Shown: positions 9,859-21,596, counted from the stretch's first letter. The stretch is DNA of 64,000 nt from Deinococcus terrestris (GCF_009377345.1 NZ_WBSL01000002.1:1-64000), one strand, 5' to 3'. The notes: generated by a model from the letters alone, not told the origin. Numbers and translations are program-made.

Positions 9859-12800
9859 TTACTTCACCCGCACCTGGAAGCAGGTCCGCACAGTCTCTCC
9901 GGCGAGCAGGGTCCCGAGGGTGACGGTCAGGGTGCTGTCGGTGAGCCTGCCCGCGTCGGCGTCCGCCGCTGCCGTGAGGTTGTCGGTGATGGGCGGTCCG
10001 CTGGCGGGCGTGCGGGTCCGCTTGATGGCCCTGCCGCCGTAAGCGGCATCACTGGCGATGGGGACCGCAGTCACCGAGGTGCCGTTGCTGTTCAGCGCGT
10101 CGCTCAGGACATAGTTCAGCAGGTCCGCGCCGCCCCGGTTCTGGGTATCGATGCAGTACTCGAGCAGGTCGCCGGGGCGGATGGAGGCCGCCGTGCCGAA
10201 GGTGCCCCCCGGCAGGGTCCGCACCTGCTTGGTCACTTCCGTAAGCACCAGGCGCGTGACGAACTCTGCCCCGTTGTCGTCGGTCTTCGTCTCGCCCGGA
10301 TTGCTGACGGTCGCCTTGTTGGTGATAGTAGGACCCGCTGCCGCGCCCGCCGCCACCTTGACGTTGTTCAGGGTGATGGTCTGGGGTTTACCGACCTCGA
10401 TGGGGCTCGTCGTCGTGCAGGTGATGGTCTGCGCAACAATGCTGCACGTCCAAGTGCCGGGAGTCGCCGTGTAGTTCGGGGTGCCCCCCGTCGCCACCGT
10501 CCAGCTTAGTCCCGGGGGCAGGGTGTCGGTCACGGTGGTGGTGCCCGTGGCGTTGGCGCCCGCCGTGTTCACGGTCAGGGTGTAGCTGATGAAGCTGTCC
10601 TGCGCGGCCACCACGGGACCGGCGGCGGGGTTGGAGTTGGCCGCGGTGCTGGGGCGAGCGAAGGCAGGGCCTTTCTTGGTGAGGGTGAGGTTGGGGGTGA
10701 TGACGGGCGCGGTCACCGTGAAGCTGGCCGTGGCATTGGTAGCCGCTGGGAGCGCCTGACTGTTGATGGTTCCCGTCACGCTCGTGCCGACGATGGTGTT
10801 CGTCTTGCTGCCCGTGGTGGCCGAAGTGGGGACCTGCACCGTGAGGACGACAGAGCACCCCGCCGCAGGAAGGGTGCCGCCCGTAAGAACGTACTTGCCG
10901 GAGGCCGTCGTGACCGTGCCGCTGCCCTTGCAGGTGTCGCTGCTCACAGCGGTGATCGTCAGGCCCGTGATGCCCATCGTGCCCGCCACGTCATCCGTCA
11001 AAGCAAAGGCGGTGGCGTCTGCACCGTTAGGGTTCGTCACGGTGATCGTGAGCTGAGTGGTGCCCCCCTGAGGCACGTTGGGTGAGTTGAAGCTCTTGCT
11101 GACCCCAGCGGCGAGGGGCCTGACCGTTAGGTTCGCAGTGTTCGAGACTGTACCGGGCGTGGGCGTCTGTGTCGAGGTCACCCCGCTGGTCGTGTTGGGA
11201 TTCACGCCGATCCGCGTGCCCTTGACCTGCACGGTGATGGTGCAGTTGGAGTTGGCTGCCAAACTTGGAATGGTCAAGTCCAGCGCAGTAGCGCCCACAG
11301 TGAGCGCCGAGGCATTCGTAACCGAGGCGCAGGTGCCGCCCAGGGTTGTATTCGCCACACTCATCCCCGTGAGGGTATCGGTGAACTTCAGGTTGGTCAG
11401 GGCGCCACCGGTATTGGGATTGGTGACCGTGAAGGTGATGGTACTCGCGACGTCGAGAGGTACGCTCGCTGGCGTAAAACTCTTGGTGATGGTCGCGGTC
11501 TGGGGAGGCAAAACCGTGGTGGGATCGCTCGAACAGTACGCGCCCGAAGTGCAGCTTGATCCTGGTTCAGGTGCCGTCCCGTTCTTGTTGGGGCCAGGAT
11601 CACCGCCACCGCCCACTGAGACGTAGTTCGTCACGTTCCCCCGGGCAGCCAGGTTGACGTTAACCGTCAGCGTGATCTCGTGGGACTGTTGCGGGATGAG
11701 GGGAGATGTGGGAGTGAACGTAAGACTGATGGTCCCCGCTGTGCCTGGTGTAGGTCCCGATACCGTACCAGTGCTGGAGCTGGCACCGGCATAGGTCATA
11801 CCGTTGGGCAGCGCGTCCTTGAGGACAATCGCCGAAGAAGTAGCGAACTGACCATTGTTGGTCACTTTGATCGTATACGTTCCCTGCTTCCAGACCTCAA
11901 AGTTTCCAGTATGGGTCTTGCTGACACTGAGGGCAGGTTTGGGGTAGTAGCACGAGCCGAGGTCGGTGATGGCGTTCTGACCGTTCACCGGTGTGACGCC
12001 ATCCTTAGCCACGGTAAGGGTGCCTGCGACAGTGTTGTACTTGTACAAGTCACTGCCGGAGGTAGAGATGTAGAGCAAGCCGTCAGGACCGAAGGCGGCG
12101 CCAGTCACCCAGTTCGTCGTGGCCGAGAGCGCCCCCGCTGTTGGAGCGAAGGAAGCTACCTTCTTTGCCTGGAATGCAGTGGCACTTGTGCGCGTTACCA
12201 TGTAGATGACGATGTTGGTCGTGGTGGACGAAACGAACCACATCCGGCCCTGGCCCACCCCGTCGAACACCCCGTCGAATGCCATATCGCCGTCTTGAAG
12301 GGAGTTCCACTCGGTCGCGTCCGCCGCGACGGCGGGAGCCGCGATGGCATTAAGATAGCGGGTGACGGTCCCGCGCGAATACTGATAGATATCGCTCGGC
12401 GCAGCCCAATCGGTTGCCCACAATGTCCCTGCCTCATCCACACCTGCCTGGTGTTCAGTTGTGGGATTAGAGAAAACAGGCGCCCCCGACGCATCTACGG
12501 TGAGCTGGGTGAAGGTGTCGCCATCGTAGTCATAGAGACGGGCGTATCTGGCGGTGTTGTACCCTGTCCCACCGTAGCCGTCCACGTAGTAGATGCGCTT
12601 GTTCACAGGATCGACGCCAAAGCCGGCCGTGACGCTGCGGCCCCTGACGCCGCCGTTGGTAGTGCTGGTCTGATCTGCACTAGCGGGTAACTGAACGGCG
12701 TTGCCGAGAACGCCCCCAGTGCTAAGGGTGGTGAGATAACTGCCCACCCCAGCACGAGCCGGATTTGTCCCGACCGCAGCATAGATCGTGTTGCAATCGA

Positions 12801-12909
12801 GGGCCGCCGCTGCCGCCATTTGGAAAGCCCCCAGGCTAAGCAAGGCCATGGCAGCCACTCCCCCGCGGAGAAGGTTGGTTTTCACCCTCTGGTATGAAAT
12901 TCGACTCAT
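9859..12909 (-). CDS. Exported DUF11-repeat surface protein with N-terminal propeller-like domain
   Basis: A 1016-residue exported protein. Residues 1-36 are a signal peptide (hydrophobic stretch then MAAAAALD). Residues about 40-320 look like a beta-propeller or NHL-type domain (repeated units such as RIYYVDGYGG and GAAFGPDGLLYIST). From about 325 at least five DUF11-type Ig-like repeats follow, opening near residues 325, 470, 600, 743 and 895 with patterns like SKTHTGNFEVWKQGTYTI and TKSFTPASVPLDVASTITF. It ends in TCFQVRVK, a last strand shared with two neighbours. Last gene of the cluster. Role unknown; an extracellular structural or adhesive function is an inference. Confidence 0.85.
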   Translation of the reverse strand: MSRISYQRVKTNLLRGGVAAMALLSLGAFQMAAAAALDCNTIYAAVGTNPARAGVGSYLTTLSTGGVLGNAVQLPASADQTSTTNGGVRGRSVTAGFGVDPVNKRIYYVDGYGGTGYNTARYARLYDYDGDTFTQLTVDASGAPVFSNPTTEHQAGVDEAGTLWATDWAAPSDIYQYSRGTVTRYLNAIAAPAVAADATEWNSLQDGDMAFDGVFDGVGQGRMWFVSSTTTNIVIYMVTRTSATAFQAKKVASFAPTAGALSATTNWVTGAAFGPDGLLYISTSGSDLYKYNTVAGTLTVAKDGVTPVNGQNAITDLGSCYYPKPALSVSKTHTGNFEVWKQGTYTIKVTNNGQFATSSAIVLKDALPNGMTYAGASSSTGTVSGPTPGTAGTISLTFTPTSPLIPQQSHEITLTVNVNLAARGNVTNYVSVGGGGDPGPNKNGTAPEPGSSCTSGAYCSSDPTTVLPPQTATITKSFTPASVPLDVASTITFTVTNPNTGGALTNLKFTDTLTGMSVANTTLGGTCASVTNASALTVGATALDLTIPSLAANSNCTITVQVKGTRIGVNPNTTSGVTSTQTPTPGTVSNTANLTVRPLAAGVSKSFNSPNVPQGGTTQLTITVTNPNGADATAFALTDDVAGTMGITGLTITAVSSDTCKGSGTVTTASGKYVLTGGTLPAAGCSVVLTVQVPTSATTGSKTNTIVGTSVTGTINSQALPAATNATASFTVTAPVITPNLTLTKKGPAFARPSTAANSNPAAGPVVAAQDSFISYTLTVNTAGANATGTTTVTDTLPPGLSWTVATGGTPNYTATPGTWTCSIVAQTITCTTTSPIEVGKPQTITLNNVKVAAGAAAGPTITNKATVSNPGETKTDDNGAEFVTRLVLTEVTKQVRTLPGGTFGTAASIRPGDLLEYCIDTQNRGGADLLNYVLSDALNSNGTSVTAVPIASDAAYGGRAIKRTRTPASGPPITDNLTAAADADAGRLTDSTLTVTLGTLLAGETVRTCFQVRVK

Positions 12910-12967
12910 GACTCTTCCTCGTTGTGACGCACAGCGGTTCGCCGGGGGCTGTTCATTTCCTTCGAGC

Positions 12968-15900
12968 TCATCGGCGGCTCACCGTCTCGTCCACCGTCAA
13001 ATCCAGTCGCAGGTACAGGCCCTGCTTCGTGTATGTCCCCGCGCTCGGCAGGCCCTCAAAGCCCGCGAAGTTGTATCCGGCGGTCAGCCAGGTGCCCGGC
13101 AGGGCGCGGACGCTTCCCTCCAGTCCGTAGCCGAGCTGGGTGGTGCCCGTGGCAGGTTGGGTGAGCACCCGGCCCCACGCACCGACACCGAAGCGGTCAC
13201 TCAGGTAGTAGGTGCCGCCCAGATAGCCCTGCGCCGTGAAGCTGCCCGCGTCGTTCAGCAGGGCGTGGGTGTCCACGCCGCCGCGCACGGCCCAGCTCGG
13301 CTGGCGGTACTCGGCGCTGACGCCCGTGTTCAGCTGGGGGGTGCCGCCTGCCAGCGTGCCCTGCACATACCGGACATAGCCCAGGCTGTTGAGCGTGCGG
13401 TTCCGGTAGGCGTAGCCCAGCGAGAAGCGCTGCCCGTTCTTGCCCAGGCCGAACTCAGCGAGGCCGTCGGCGCTCAGGGTCAGGTGGTCGGTCACGCTCC
13501 CGGTGATGCCCGCCCGCAGGACGGTCCCGAAGCCGCCGTCCCGGTAGATCAGGTCGGTGCCCGCCGTCACGCCGAAGGTGTCGGCGCGGTGGGCGAGGTC
13601 GGCGCCCGCCGTGACTTCCAGCTCGCCCCCGCGCACGTCGTACAGGGCGCTGCCGCGCAGGCCCACGGTGGTGCGGTCGTTCAGCGGCAGGGTGGTGAAC
13701 ACCCCGAAGCGGGCGCGGTTGCCCTCGCCGCTCGCGGTGGGCAGCTCGTAGCCCACGGCGTAATTGGTGTTGCCGATCCGGGTGTCGAGCGTCAGGGCGG
13801 CCACGTGGCCCTTGCCCCAGGTCACGTCGTCGCGCAGGCCCAGGGTCACCTGGTCGGTCAGGCGGTAGCGCACCGCGAAGGAGGTGGTGGGGTCGAGGTT
13901 GCCGGTCAGGGGCTGGGTGTGGGTCACGTCCACGTCCAGCGGCTGCTGGTGGTAGCCCGCGCTCACCACGGCGCCCAGGCCGTAGGTGTCCCCGAAGGCG
14001 TACTTCAGGCCCGCACCCACGCTGAAGGGCGCGAGGCGGTAGTCGGCGCGGGCCGTCACGCTGCCCCCCTGCGCGGTGGGGGTGCGGTGGTACTCGCCGT
14101 CCACGGAAGCGCCGAGGTTCGGCCCCAGCCGCGCCGCATAGCTGCCGCCCACGTTCAGGCCCACGGCAAAGGGAGCCAGGCCCATGTATCCGGCGTCCTG
14201 ATAGCGAATCCGGAAGGAGGCCGAGTCGTCCCCGATGCGGGTCTGGAGGTCCGCGCTCGCCTGGACGCCGCCCGAGTAGGCGACGCGGCTCTCGGCACGG
14301 GTGGTGCCGTTGTCGAAGGTGCCGCGCACGCCGAAGGTCGCCCGACCGTCGAGGCTCACGACGGCGGCGCCGACGGTGTACCCGTCGCCTTCTCCCTTGA
14401 CCTGCACCCCGTAGGCGAGGGTGCGCCCGGCGGTCGCGGTGCTCAGGCGGTAGCTGGCGAGGACGAGCACGTCATTGAAGTCGGCGTCCACCCGGTCCAG
14501 GGCACGCACCAGCGTCACGATGCCGGTGGGATAATCCACGAGGTAGTCCACGTTCCGGACGAGGCGGCGGCGCTCCAGCTCCTTGCCGCTCCCGCGCTCG
14601 CGGGTCACGACCTCCAGCGTCTCGCTGTCCGGGGCAAGGCGGGCGTCGGGCAGGCGCAGGATGCGGGTGCCGTCCGGCGTCACCTCCGCCTCCGACACAC
14701 GGTCGCCCGGCACGCCCGCCACGAAGCCGGAGACGACCGGATTGCTGCGGGTCACGGCGGTCAGCCCAGTGAACTGCTCGCCCACGGGCAGCACGTCAAC
14801 CGGCACCGGGGCGCGGCGGTAGGCCACCCGGAAGCTGGGGTGGTCGTACACGGCGGCCACCGGGTCGGTGCCCTGCAGGGGAATCTGCTCGGTGCTGGCG
14901 TCCCCGTACACCGGGGAGCGCACGGTGGGGTCGGTCGTGAGGGGCAGGCCGTCCTTGTCGGCGGCGGCGTAGAGCTTGCCCGCGCCGACCGGCGTTTCCA
15001 CGTAGCCGCGGGCCTGCCAGGTGAGGTCTTCCGCGAGGTTGAGCTGGCCGTCCAGCCCCAGGGTCGCGCTGAGCACGCCGACGCCCACGCGGGAGCGGTC
15101 GGGCGTGACCTCGAAGCGGCGGGTGAGCACCTGCTCGCCCAGCAGCACGTCGAGGCGCAGCGGCGTGGGGGCCGATTGCGGTTGCAGTTCCAGCACGCCC
15201 TCGCCGTCTTCGAGGCGCACCTGGTACCCGGCCTCGCCGGGGTTGGCGTCGGGGGTACGGGGTTCCAGGCTGGGGCGTACGGTCAGGGTGGACTGGCCCG
15301 AGGGGGTGCCGAAGGCGTCCAGGGTCCGCACCCGCAGGCGCAGCGGCGTGCTGCCGTCGGCGATCAGGCTCAGCGGGGTGACCTCGACCTGGGCGGTGGC
15401 GCCAGCCAGCATGACCGTGATTTCCTCAGTACCCACGCGCAGCCGGTTGGGACCGGGACGCAGCGGCACGCCCACGTAGGTCAGGCGCTGCACGCCGCGT
15501 TCGCCGTCCTGCACGTCGGTGCCCAGACGGTCCTCGCCCACGGGGGCGCCGTTCACGGTGAGGGCAGGGCGCTCGCCCTGCGGCACCTCGACAACCACGT
15601 TGATGCGGTCGCGGATACGAATCACGCTGTCCGCGAGGGGGAGCTTGATCGCGCCCGCATTCTCGGTCACCTCGTCGGCCTGCGCGGAGAGGAGGACCGC
15701 GCCCCTGAGGTCGGCGGCGTCGATCTGCCCCATCAGGAGTTCGGTACGGTCGCCCGGCAGCTGGACCTGCAGGGCAGGAGCGGGAAGCGCCCCCAGGGGA
15801 GCCGTGTGGGTCAGGTCGTAGGTCAGCACGCCGCGAGGCTGGGCGGGCAACACCCAGTACAGGGTGCCGCTTGCGCCCCGGCGGGGGTCGGGCACAGGCT

Positions 15901-16138
15901 GGCCGTCGAGACGGCTGCTGCCCGGCAGGTAGGCCGCGCCTGCCGGGGGCTGGTGCGCGATCACGACCTCGCGGGCCTGAACGGGGACGTCAAAGGGGAG
16001 CAGGACGTTGCTGGTACGCTGTTCACCCGTGGTCACGGCCGACGGCAGCGCAGAAGCGTCCGCGCCTTGCGCGTGCGCCGGGCCGACGAGCAGCAGGGCT
16101 GTCAGCAGGGCGAGGGTGGTAGGCAGGGGGGCAGGCAC
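12968..16138 (-). CDS. Large outer-membrane beta-barrel protein with N-terminal Ig-like domains
   Basis: A 1056-residue exported protein. Residues 1-23 are a signal peptide (cleavage after AHA). Residues about 25-150 resemble a DUF11-type domain ([21 protein letters not shown]), about 215-330 Ig/Big-like strands ([20 protein letters not shown]), and from about 530 to the end a long run of amphipathic alternating strands ([20 protein letters not shown]) typical of a beta-barrel. It starts with GTG at 16138, GGAGGAA upstream, two bases after the stop of the DUF11 gene before it. The barrel suggests it anchors or exports the neighbouring DUF11 proteins; that is inference. Confidence 0.82.
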   Translation of the reverse strand: MPAPLPTTLALLTALLLVGPAHAQGADASALPSAVTTGEQRTSNVLLPFDVPVQAREVVIAHQPPAGAAYLPGSSRLDGQPVPDPRRGASGTLYWVLPAQPRGVLTYDLTHTAPLGALPAPALQVQLPGDRTELLMGQIDAADLRGAVLLSAQADEVTENAGAIKLPLADSVIRIRDRINVVVEVPQGERPALTVNGAPVGEDRLGTDVQDGERGVQRLTYVGVPLRPGPNRLRVGTEEITVMLAGATAQVEVTPLSLIADGSTPLRLRVRTLDAFGTPSGQSTLTVRPSLEPRTPDANPGEAGYQVRLEDGEGVLELQPQSAPTPLRLDVLLGEQVLTRRFEVTPDRSRVGVGVLSATLGLDGQLNLAEDLTWQARGYVETPVGAGKLYAAADKDGLPLTTDPTVRSPVYGDASTEQIPLQGTDPVAAVYDHPSFRVAYRRAPVPVDVLPVGEQFTGLTAVTRSNPVVSGFVAGVPGDRVSEAEVTPDGTRILRLPDARLAPDSETLEVVTRERGSGKELERRRLVRNVDYLVDYPTGIVTLVRALDRVDADFNDVLVLASYRLSTATAGRTLAYGVQVKGEGDGYTVGAAVVSLDGRATFGVRGTFDNGTTRAESRVAYSGGVQASADLQTRIGDDSASFRIRYQDAGYMGLAPFAVGLNVGGSYAARLGPNLGASVDGEYHRTPTAQGGSVTARADYRLAPFSVGAGLKYAFGDTYGLGAVVSAGYHQQPLDVDVTHTQPLTGNLDPTTSFAVRYRLTDQVTLGLRDDVTWGKGHVAALTLDTRIGNTNYAVGYELPTASGEGNRARFGVFTTLPLNDRTTVGLRGSALYDVRGGELEVTAGADLAHRADTFGVTAGTDLIYRDGGFGTVLRAGITGSVTDHLTLSADGLAEFGLGKNGQRFSLGYAYRNRTLNSLGYVRYVQGTLAGGTPQLNTGVSAEYRQPSWAVRGGVDTHALLNDAGSFTAQGYLGGTYYLSDRFGVGAWGRVLTQPATGTTQLGYGLEGSVRALPGTWLTAGYNFAGFEGLPSAGTYTKQGLYLRLDLTVDETVSRR

Positions 16139-16140
16139 GG

Positions 16141-18909
16141 TCAGTTCCTCCAGCGGACGGCGGGGTCGGTCAGGGCCGCGCCCAGCTCGCCCGTGAATGC
16201 GAAGTCATAGGTCAGGAGCGTTTCTCCGGCCTTCAGGGTGCCCGAGAGGGTATTGCGGCCCTCTTTCAGCACGGCCCCGGCGGGCAGGGGGTCTTGCAGC
16301 TCGAAGTCCGCGAGGTCCGAGGCCGACACCAGCCGCAGGGTGACCCGGTAGACCCCGTCCACGAGGTGCAGGCTCTTCTCGACCCGCAGCCCGCCCACGG
16401 TCAGGGTGGTCCGGCGCATGGCCGCGATCTCGCCGCCGAGGGGCGCGAGCGGGAAGTCCACCCCAGTCAGGCCCCGGACATGCACGGTGCGGGTGCCCGG
16501 CAGCCCGCCGTCCCCCGGCATGTTCAGCGGCAGGTAGGGCGCAGAGTTCGGGTCGAGGCGCAGCGCGTGCGTGCCCAGCGGCACATTGGCGAAGTGGTAG
16601 CGGCCCGCCGCGTCCGTCAGCACCAGGCGGCCTCCGGCCAGCAGCACCCGCGCCCGCTCAACCGGGGTATCGAGGCCCTTGTCGAAGCGGCCGTTGCGGT
16701 TGCGGTCCACGAAGACCGTGCCCAGCAGGTCGGCCAGCGGCGCGAAGGTACCCAGGTTCAGCCGGGTCACGGCGGTCGCCACGTTGCTGGCGATGGCGCG
16801 GGCGTTGCCCCCGGCCCCGTTCCCCACGACCTCCACCCGGTTGACGAGTTCGCCCGTCGCGTCGGCAGTCACGCGGGTCTGGTAGGTGATCTCGACCGTG
16901 CCACCGGCCGGAATCGTGCCGATGCCCCAGCGCAGCACGCCGCTTGTGACCGTCGGGTCGGCGAGGGGCTGGCCGCCCAGGGTGCTCGTGCCGGGGAGGT
17001 ACTCCAGCCCACGGGCCGGGGTATCGGTGACCACCGCATCCACGATGGCCGTGCTCGCGGAGAGGTTCTGGATTTTCAGGGTGTAGGTCAGGCGGTCGCC
17101 GGGCGCGGCCTGGGGACTGCTGACGGCCTTGGTGATGCGCAGGGCGGCGGTCCAGACCGGGCTGCTGACCTCGTTGCTGGGCAGCGGCGTGGGCAGCTCG
17201 GTCGAGACCATGTTGAAGATGTTCTTCAGGGCCTCGCCGTCCACTGCCCGCACGCTGACCCGTGCCCGCACGGTGAAGGTGCGCGTTTCGCCGGGCGCGA
17301 GGGTGCCCACCGCCCAGCTCACGGTCTGGGCGCCTGCCTCGCCACTCACGCGGCCGCCCGCCGACGCCTCCACAAAGTCGACGTGCCCCGGCAGGGGGTC
17401 GCTCACGGTCACGCCGGTCAGGGGCCGGGCGTAGGGGTTGCGAACCCGCAGGGTATAGGTCAGCTCCTCACCCTGGGACACGGTGCGTTCGGGGCCGGGC
17501 GAGACGGTCTTGAGCAGTTCGGGCAGCCCCGCTTCGACGGCCTGCACCACGTCGCGGGTGGTGTTGCTCGTTCCGCGCGTACCCTTGGCCGTGATCAGGG
17601 CCTCCAGCCCTCCTGCCTGGGTCGCGTCGTAGCACACCCGCACCAGCGCGGTGGCGCCGGGGTCCAGCGGGAGGGGCTGAACCAGGGGGGCGCCGTCCGC
17701 TCCGGTCATGCGGGCCGTCGCCGCGCCCTGCGGGTAGGTCACGGTGACCGTGAACAGGTCCCGCACGTCCCCGGTGTTTTTCAGGGTGTGATCGAAGCAC
17801 ACCTCCTGTCCCACGACCGCGAAGGGCCGGGTCTGGGTGTCGGCCGGGGTGTTCTCGGGCGCTTCGGGCTGTCCGAGGGGACCGATGGCGACACCGGGCT
17901 GGTAGCGCACGTCGGCGCTGGCCGTGCCCTGGGCCTGCTGGCGGCCCGTGACCGCGGTGGCGACGTTGGGAATGATCCGGTTCTCGGCGGCGTCGGTGGC
18001 CCGCATCCGGAAGGTCAGCGTAAGGCCCTGGCCCGCCGCGAGGCTCGCCGCCCGCACGCGCACGCCGCGCACCCCGGCGGGTTCGGTTGCCTGCCAGGTC
18101 ACCCCGTCGGCGGTGTATTCGAGGGTTCCGGCGCTCGCCTGGGCGCTGCCCGGCACGAAGACGAGGCCCTGCGCGATCTGCTCGCCGAGGGGGTCGGTCA
18201 GGACGACCTCGCGGCTGCCCCCGTTCCCCGCGTTGCGGGTGGTGACGGTCACGGTGGTCTCGGTGCCGGGCCGCACCAGCGCGGGCGTGAAGCTCTTCTG
18301 CACCGCCAGCACGGGCGGTGGGCCGACGCGCACGCGGCTGACGTTGTTGGCGTCCTGCTGCCCGCCGCCGCAGCTTGCCACCAGGTTGACGAAGGCGTCG
18401 CCACGGGCGCTGTCGGCCGTCTCCACAACCAGCAGGACCCGCGCGGCAGCTCCAGCCTCCAGGGTCAGGGACGCGACCTCGCCCTCTCCCGCGTCGGCCA
18501 CGCCGTTGCGGTTGGCATCCAGCACCAACCGGGTGGCGGGGGTGTGGGCGCTGCCCGCCTCGGTGCGGGCGGCCAGTGGGAGCGTGAACCGGTCATTGCC
18601 ACTGTTGACGACCGTATAGCTGAAGGTCGTGCCCTCTCCGGGGAGCAGCGTGGCGCTCTGGCCGGGGGCCTGCACCGTGCCGTCGGGGGACACGCTGACC
18701 GCGCACACCGCCTGCACCACCGTGCGAACGATGTTGGACTCGGCGCTCGACTCGCCGCCGGGCGTGACCGGCTCGAAGGTGGCGGTCGCCTGGTTGGTGA
18801 TCTCGGTCCCGGCAGGAGTGGGAACACTCGCGGTCTGGGCCTGCGCCCCGACCACGAATGCCCCCACCAACAGGCTGGGAAGCAGCAGAGCTAGGGAGGT
18901 GTGTTTCAA
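16141..18909 (-). CDS. Exported multi-DUF11 protein with SdrD_B-like domain
   Basis: A 922-residue exported protein with a signal peptide (1-24, cleaved after AQA). The N-terminus ([14 protein letters not shown]) matches that of the 666-residue neighbour. Several DUF11-type repeats follow (for example [39 protein letters not shown] and [20 protein letters not shown]). Around 735-800 lies an SdrD_B/carboxypeptidase-regulatory-like domain ([20 protein letters not shown]) and then a final beta domain. The start is read as TTG at 18909 with GAGGAG 10 bases upstream, which is unusual and should be checked. Translationally close to the beta-barrel gene. Confidence 0.82.
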   Translation of the reverse strand: MKHTSLALLLPSLLVGAFVVGAQAQTASVPTPAGTEITNQATATFEPVTPGGESSAESNIVRTVVQAVCAVSVSPDGTVQAPGQSATLLPGEGTTFSYTVVNSGNDRFTLPLAARTEAGSAHTPATRLVLDANRNGVADAGEGEVASLTLEAGAAARVLLVVETADSARGDAFVNLVASCGGGQQDANNVSRVRVGPPPVLAVQKSFTPALVRPGTETTVTVTTRNAGNGGSREVVLTDPLGEQIAQGLVFVPGSAQASAGTLEYTADGVTWQATEPAGVRGVRVRAASLAAGQGLTLTFRMRATDAAENRIIPNVATAVTGRQQAQGTASADVRYQPGVAIGPLGQPEAPENTPADTQTRPFAVVGQEVCFDHTLKNTGDVRDLFTVTVTYPQGAATARMTGADGAPLVQPLPLDPGATALVRVCYDATQAGGLEALITAKGTRGTSNTTRDVVQAVEAGLPELLKTVSPGPERTVSQGEELTYTLRVRNPYARPLTGVTVSDPLPGHVDFVEASAGGRVSGEAGAQTVSWAVGTLAPGETRTFTVRARVSVRAVDGEALKNIFNMVSTELPTPLPSNEVSSPVWTAALRITKAVSSPQAAPGDRLTYTLKIQNLSASTAIVDAVVTDTPARGLEYLPGTSTLGGQPLADPTVTSGVLRWGIGTIPAGGTVEITYQTRVTADATGELVNRVEVVGNGAGGNARAIASNVATAVTRLNLGTFAPLADLLGTVFVDRNRNGRFDKGLDTPVERARVLLAGGRLVLTDAAGRYHFANVPLGTHALRLDPNSAPYLPLNMPGDGGLPGTRTVHVRGLTGVDFPLAPLGGEIAAMRRTTLTVGGLRVEKSLHLVDGVYRVTLRLVSASDLADFELQDPLPAGAVLKEGRNTLSGTLKAGETLLTYDFAFTGELGAALTDPAVRWRN

Positions 18910-19001
18910 AACGGGTCAACTCCTCGGGAGGGAACTCTGGAAAGGGGGTGGGACGCTTGGTGCGCGGAAAACTGGCAAAAAAGAGTCTGATGTTGGAAGA
19001 G

Positions 19002-19032
19002 GGCGCACCCCACGGGGGAGGTGGGATGCGCC
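19002..19032 (-). terminator. Hairpin between the second and third genes of the surface cluster
   Basis: Minus strand GGCGCATCCCAC / GTGGGGTGCGCC forms a 12-bp stem with one mismatch, followed by CTCTTCC. It lies 10 bases past the stop of the 666-residue protein gene and could terminate or attenuate transcription into the 922-residue gene. Confidence 0.6.
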
Positions 19033-19042
19033 GGGAGAGGGG

Positions 19043-21043
19043 TTACTTGATGGTGACCGTGAAGTTGACCGTCAGCGTCTGGTTGGGCTCGAGGGTATCG
19101 GCGGCAGTGATGGTGTTGTCGTTGTTGCTGTCGATCGCCACGTCCACACGCGTGACTGCGCTCAGCGCGATGGTCGGCGTCTTGCTGTCCTGCCAGGCGC
19201 CGCCATTGAAGCGGTACATCACCTTGGCCGTACCGCTCAGGGCAGGGTTGGCGACCTCGCCCAACACGCTCTTGAAGGTGCCATACTGGAAGACGTTGGT
19301 GGTTTTGCTGCTGTAGCTGCCGTCCTGCTCGGTCAGGATGAAGTTCTTGACCGGGGTGTTGTAGTTGTTCTTGGCGACAATCCGGTAGGTCAGGTCGTTG
19401 CCAGGGACGACGGCGGCGGTGCTCGTCTTGGTCTTCTGGATGGTGATCGCGGTGCCCGCCACGACGCCCACCGTGATGGTGTCGTTGGTGTCGGTCGCGA
19501 TCAGGCCGCTGCCGCTGCTCACGGTCTGGTTCAGGGTCACCGTCTGGGTGAGCACGTTGGCGGGGACCTTCACCTGCGCGATCACGCAGGCCGTTTCGCC
19601 CGCAGCAATCGTCACGCCCGGCGAGGTGATGACGGTGGCGTTGTCCGCGGTTCCGTCACAGGTTGCGTCGAGCAGGTACTCGACCGGGACGGACGTGGGA
19701 GTCTGCGAGCCTTTTTCGTCTACCACCGTGAAGCTCAGGTTCGGAGCACTGGGGAAGAACGTGTCCGAACCTCCGCCGGTGTTCTTAATCTCCATCGGGA
19801 AGGTCACGGTCTGGCCCCCCGTGGTCGTGACCGACCGGGTGACCACCGTGTTGACCGGGTCAGTTGCCCTGTCGTCGTCGCTGTCACCAAACAGGAACCC
19901 CGGCACGTTCACGATGTTGGTGGTCGTGTCTTCAGCGGTGGTGTCCGCGTCGCTGACACTGTCGATGCCCACGGTGACGCTCTGGGCACCGGCGGTGGCG
20001 GCGTGGGTCACCACCGTGCGGAAGTCAGCGCTGGCGTCTACCGCGACGCCGCGGATCGTGGGCAGCTCACCCTCCAAGATGTAGGTGAGCCCGCCGATGA
20101 TTTCCCCGGCCGTCGTGAACGGATTGCCGTTGGCCGTCTGGAAGGTGACGCCACTGGGGCCGGACAGCACGAACGCGTCGGTCGCCGCGCCCTTGTTCTT
20201 CAGCGTGTTGATGAAGGTGGTGGTGGTGTCGTTTGCCTTCACCGCGGCCGTCTGAACGTCGCCGCTGCGGGTGATGGTCGTGTTGGCGTCCACCGGGTCG
20301 GCGTACGTTCCCGTCGCTCCCGCTTCAGGCGCACCACTCGGGCCGACAACGGCCACCGGGGTGTAGACCACGACGGCGCTGTACTGGAGGAAGGGCGAGG
20401 TGTTTTGCGCCTCGGTGACACTGGGGTTCGTGGTGCCGTTCCAGATTTTGCCGGTGCCGACCGGAGTCGCGCCCACTGTACCCCCCTTGGTAGAACCAGT
20501 CGGAACGGTGTACACCAGCCAGAACTCTTTGACCCCATCGGCGGCGAGCGAAACCGAGGACAGGGCCGTGGCGCCGTCTACCGCCGCCTTCTGCGTGGAA
20601 GTCAGCGTGGCGAAGTTCCCCGTCACGCTCAGCACCGAAGCGTCTACCAGCTTGGCCCCCGTGGCTCCTGCCGGTGCCAGGGTGATGGTCTGGGTGTCGT
20701 TGCCGGTGTTGACGACCTGATACTTGAAGGCGACCGTGTCGCCCTGGTTGGCCGTTTTCTTGTATTCGGCAGGGAGGGTGGAGGTCGCCGTGCCCGTCGT
20801 GGCGCTGTCGCTGTTGGCCACGCTGCCCACGTAGGTCACGTTGAAGCTCGACTTGTCCGACACTGTGGTGACGACCTCGTTGGACGTCTGGCTGCTGGTG
20901 GTGTTGCCAGTGGGATCGCTGGGGTCCTGGAAGCTCGCCGTCGCGGTGTTCTTGATCTGGGTGTTGGCGGGCGTACCCACCGCTCCCGCCACTCCCACTG
21001 CCAGCGCCACAGCCAGAGCCACAATCTTCGTATTCACTTTCAT
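19043..21043 (-). CDS. Exported DUF11-type surface protein (666 aa)
   Basis: A 666-residue protein with a signal peptide (1-22, [14 protein letters not shown]) and a Thr/Val/Asn-rich beta-strand body. Its mature N-terminus ([16 protein letters not shown]...[10 protein letters not shown]) is clearly related to that of the 922-residue neighbour. A DUF11-type repeat near residue 520 reads [19 protein letters not shown], and a later segment ([20 protein letters not shown]) has a Dx[DN]xDN calcium-loop look. It ends in [14 protein letters not shown] lies 6 bases before the ATG. The composition suggests a calcium-binding surface layer or adhesin, but this is not shown. Confidence 0.82.
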   Translation of the reverse strand: MKVNTKIVALAVALAVGVAGAVGTPANTQIKNTATASFQDPSDPTGNTTSSQTSNEVVTTVSDKSSFNVTYVGSVANSDSATTGTATSTLPAEYKKTANQGDTVAFKYQVVNTGNDTQTITLAPAGATGAKLVDASVLSVTGNFATLTSTQKAAVDGATALSSVSLAADGVKEFWLVYTVPTGSTKGGTVGATPVGTGKIWNGTTNPSVTEAQNTSPFLQYSAVVVYTPVAVVGPSGAPEAGATGTYADPVDANTTITRSGDVQTAAVKANDTTTTFINTLKNKGAATDAFVLSGPSGVTFQTANGNPFTTAGEIIGGLTYILEGELPTIRGVAVDASADFRTVVTHAATAGAQSVTVGIDSVSDADTTAEDTTTNIVNVPGFLFGDSDDDRATDPVNTVVTRSVTTTGGQTVTFPMEIKNTGGGSDTFFPSAPNLSFTVVDEKGSQTPTSVPVEYLLDATCDGTADNATVITSPGVTIAAGETACVIAQVKVPANVLTQTVTLNQTVSSGSGLIATDTNDTITVGVVAGTAITIQKTKTSTAAVVPGNDLTYRIVAKNNYNTPVKNFILTEQDGSYSSKTTNVFQYGTFKSVLGEVANPALSGTAKVMYRFNGGAWQDSKTPTIALSAVTRVDVAIDSNNDNTITAADTLEPNQTLTVNFTVTIK

Positions 21044-21098
21044 CTTCTTCTCCTTGGATTCGCTTCGGGCGTCGTGGCCCGGTGACGACTGATGGGTG

Positions 21099-21596
21099 TT
21101 ACTTCACCTGCACGCGGAAGCCGAGCGTCTTCTCGGTGCCGGCAGGTAGGGCGGCGATGGTCCAGCGCACCGCCTGGTACTCGCCCGGCTTGACCTCAAC
21201 CTCGCGGGTCACGGCCTTGCCGTTCTCGGTCACGGTGATCTTTTTCTTGAGGGGGGCGGGGGCAAAGGTCTTGCCGCCGTCGATGGAGTACTCGGTGCGG
21301 ACGCCTGCGGCAGCGCTTCCATCTGGCGCGACGTACACGTGACCCGCCGGAACCGGCAGCTTCACGGCGACGTTTGCCAGCGTGCGGGCGCTGACGTTGC
21401 GGGCGGTGACAGTCTGTGCGAGCAGGTCGCCGGGGCGGACCTTGGTGTAGTTCGGCGTGCGCTTTTCGGTCGCCTTGCCGTCCACCTGAACGGTCTGAAT
21501 CAGCGACTGGGCGAGGTCGAGCACCAGGGGCGAGGCGCCCTGGGCCAGGGCCAGGCCGGGCAGCGCGAGCAGGAGGGGAAGGGTCAGGCGATTCAT
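21099..21596 (-). CDS. Small exported single-domain DUF11-like protein
   Basis: A 165-residue protein with a signal peptide (1-18, [13 protein letters not shown]). The rest reads as one DUF11-like Ig domain ([25 protein letters not shown] through [16 protein letters not shown]), ending in GFRVQVK like the larger cluster members. ATG at 21596 chosen over an upstream in-frame ATG because it begins the signal peptide and AAGGAG lies about 12 bases before it. First gene of the five-gene minus-strand cluster. Confidence 0.8.
   Translation of the reverse strand: MNRLTLPLLLALPGLALAQGASPLVLDLAQSLIQTVQVDGKATEKRTPNYTKVRPGDLLAQTVTARNVSARTLANVAVKLPVPAGHVYVAPDGSAAAGVRTEYSIDGGKTFAPAPLKKKITVTENGKAVTREVEVKPGEYQAVRWTIAALPAGTEKTLGFRVQVK

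Noticed and set aside
12788..21085. Very long plus-strand open frames (over 800 codons) opposite the surface-protein cluster
   Set aside because: They are antisense shadows produced by GC-rich codon use. The minus-strand genes have signal peptides, repeats and ribosome binding sites, while the plus-strand translations are His/Arg/Gly-rich with no domain.
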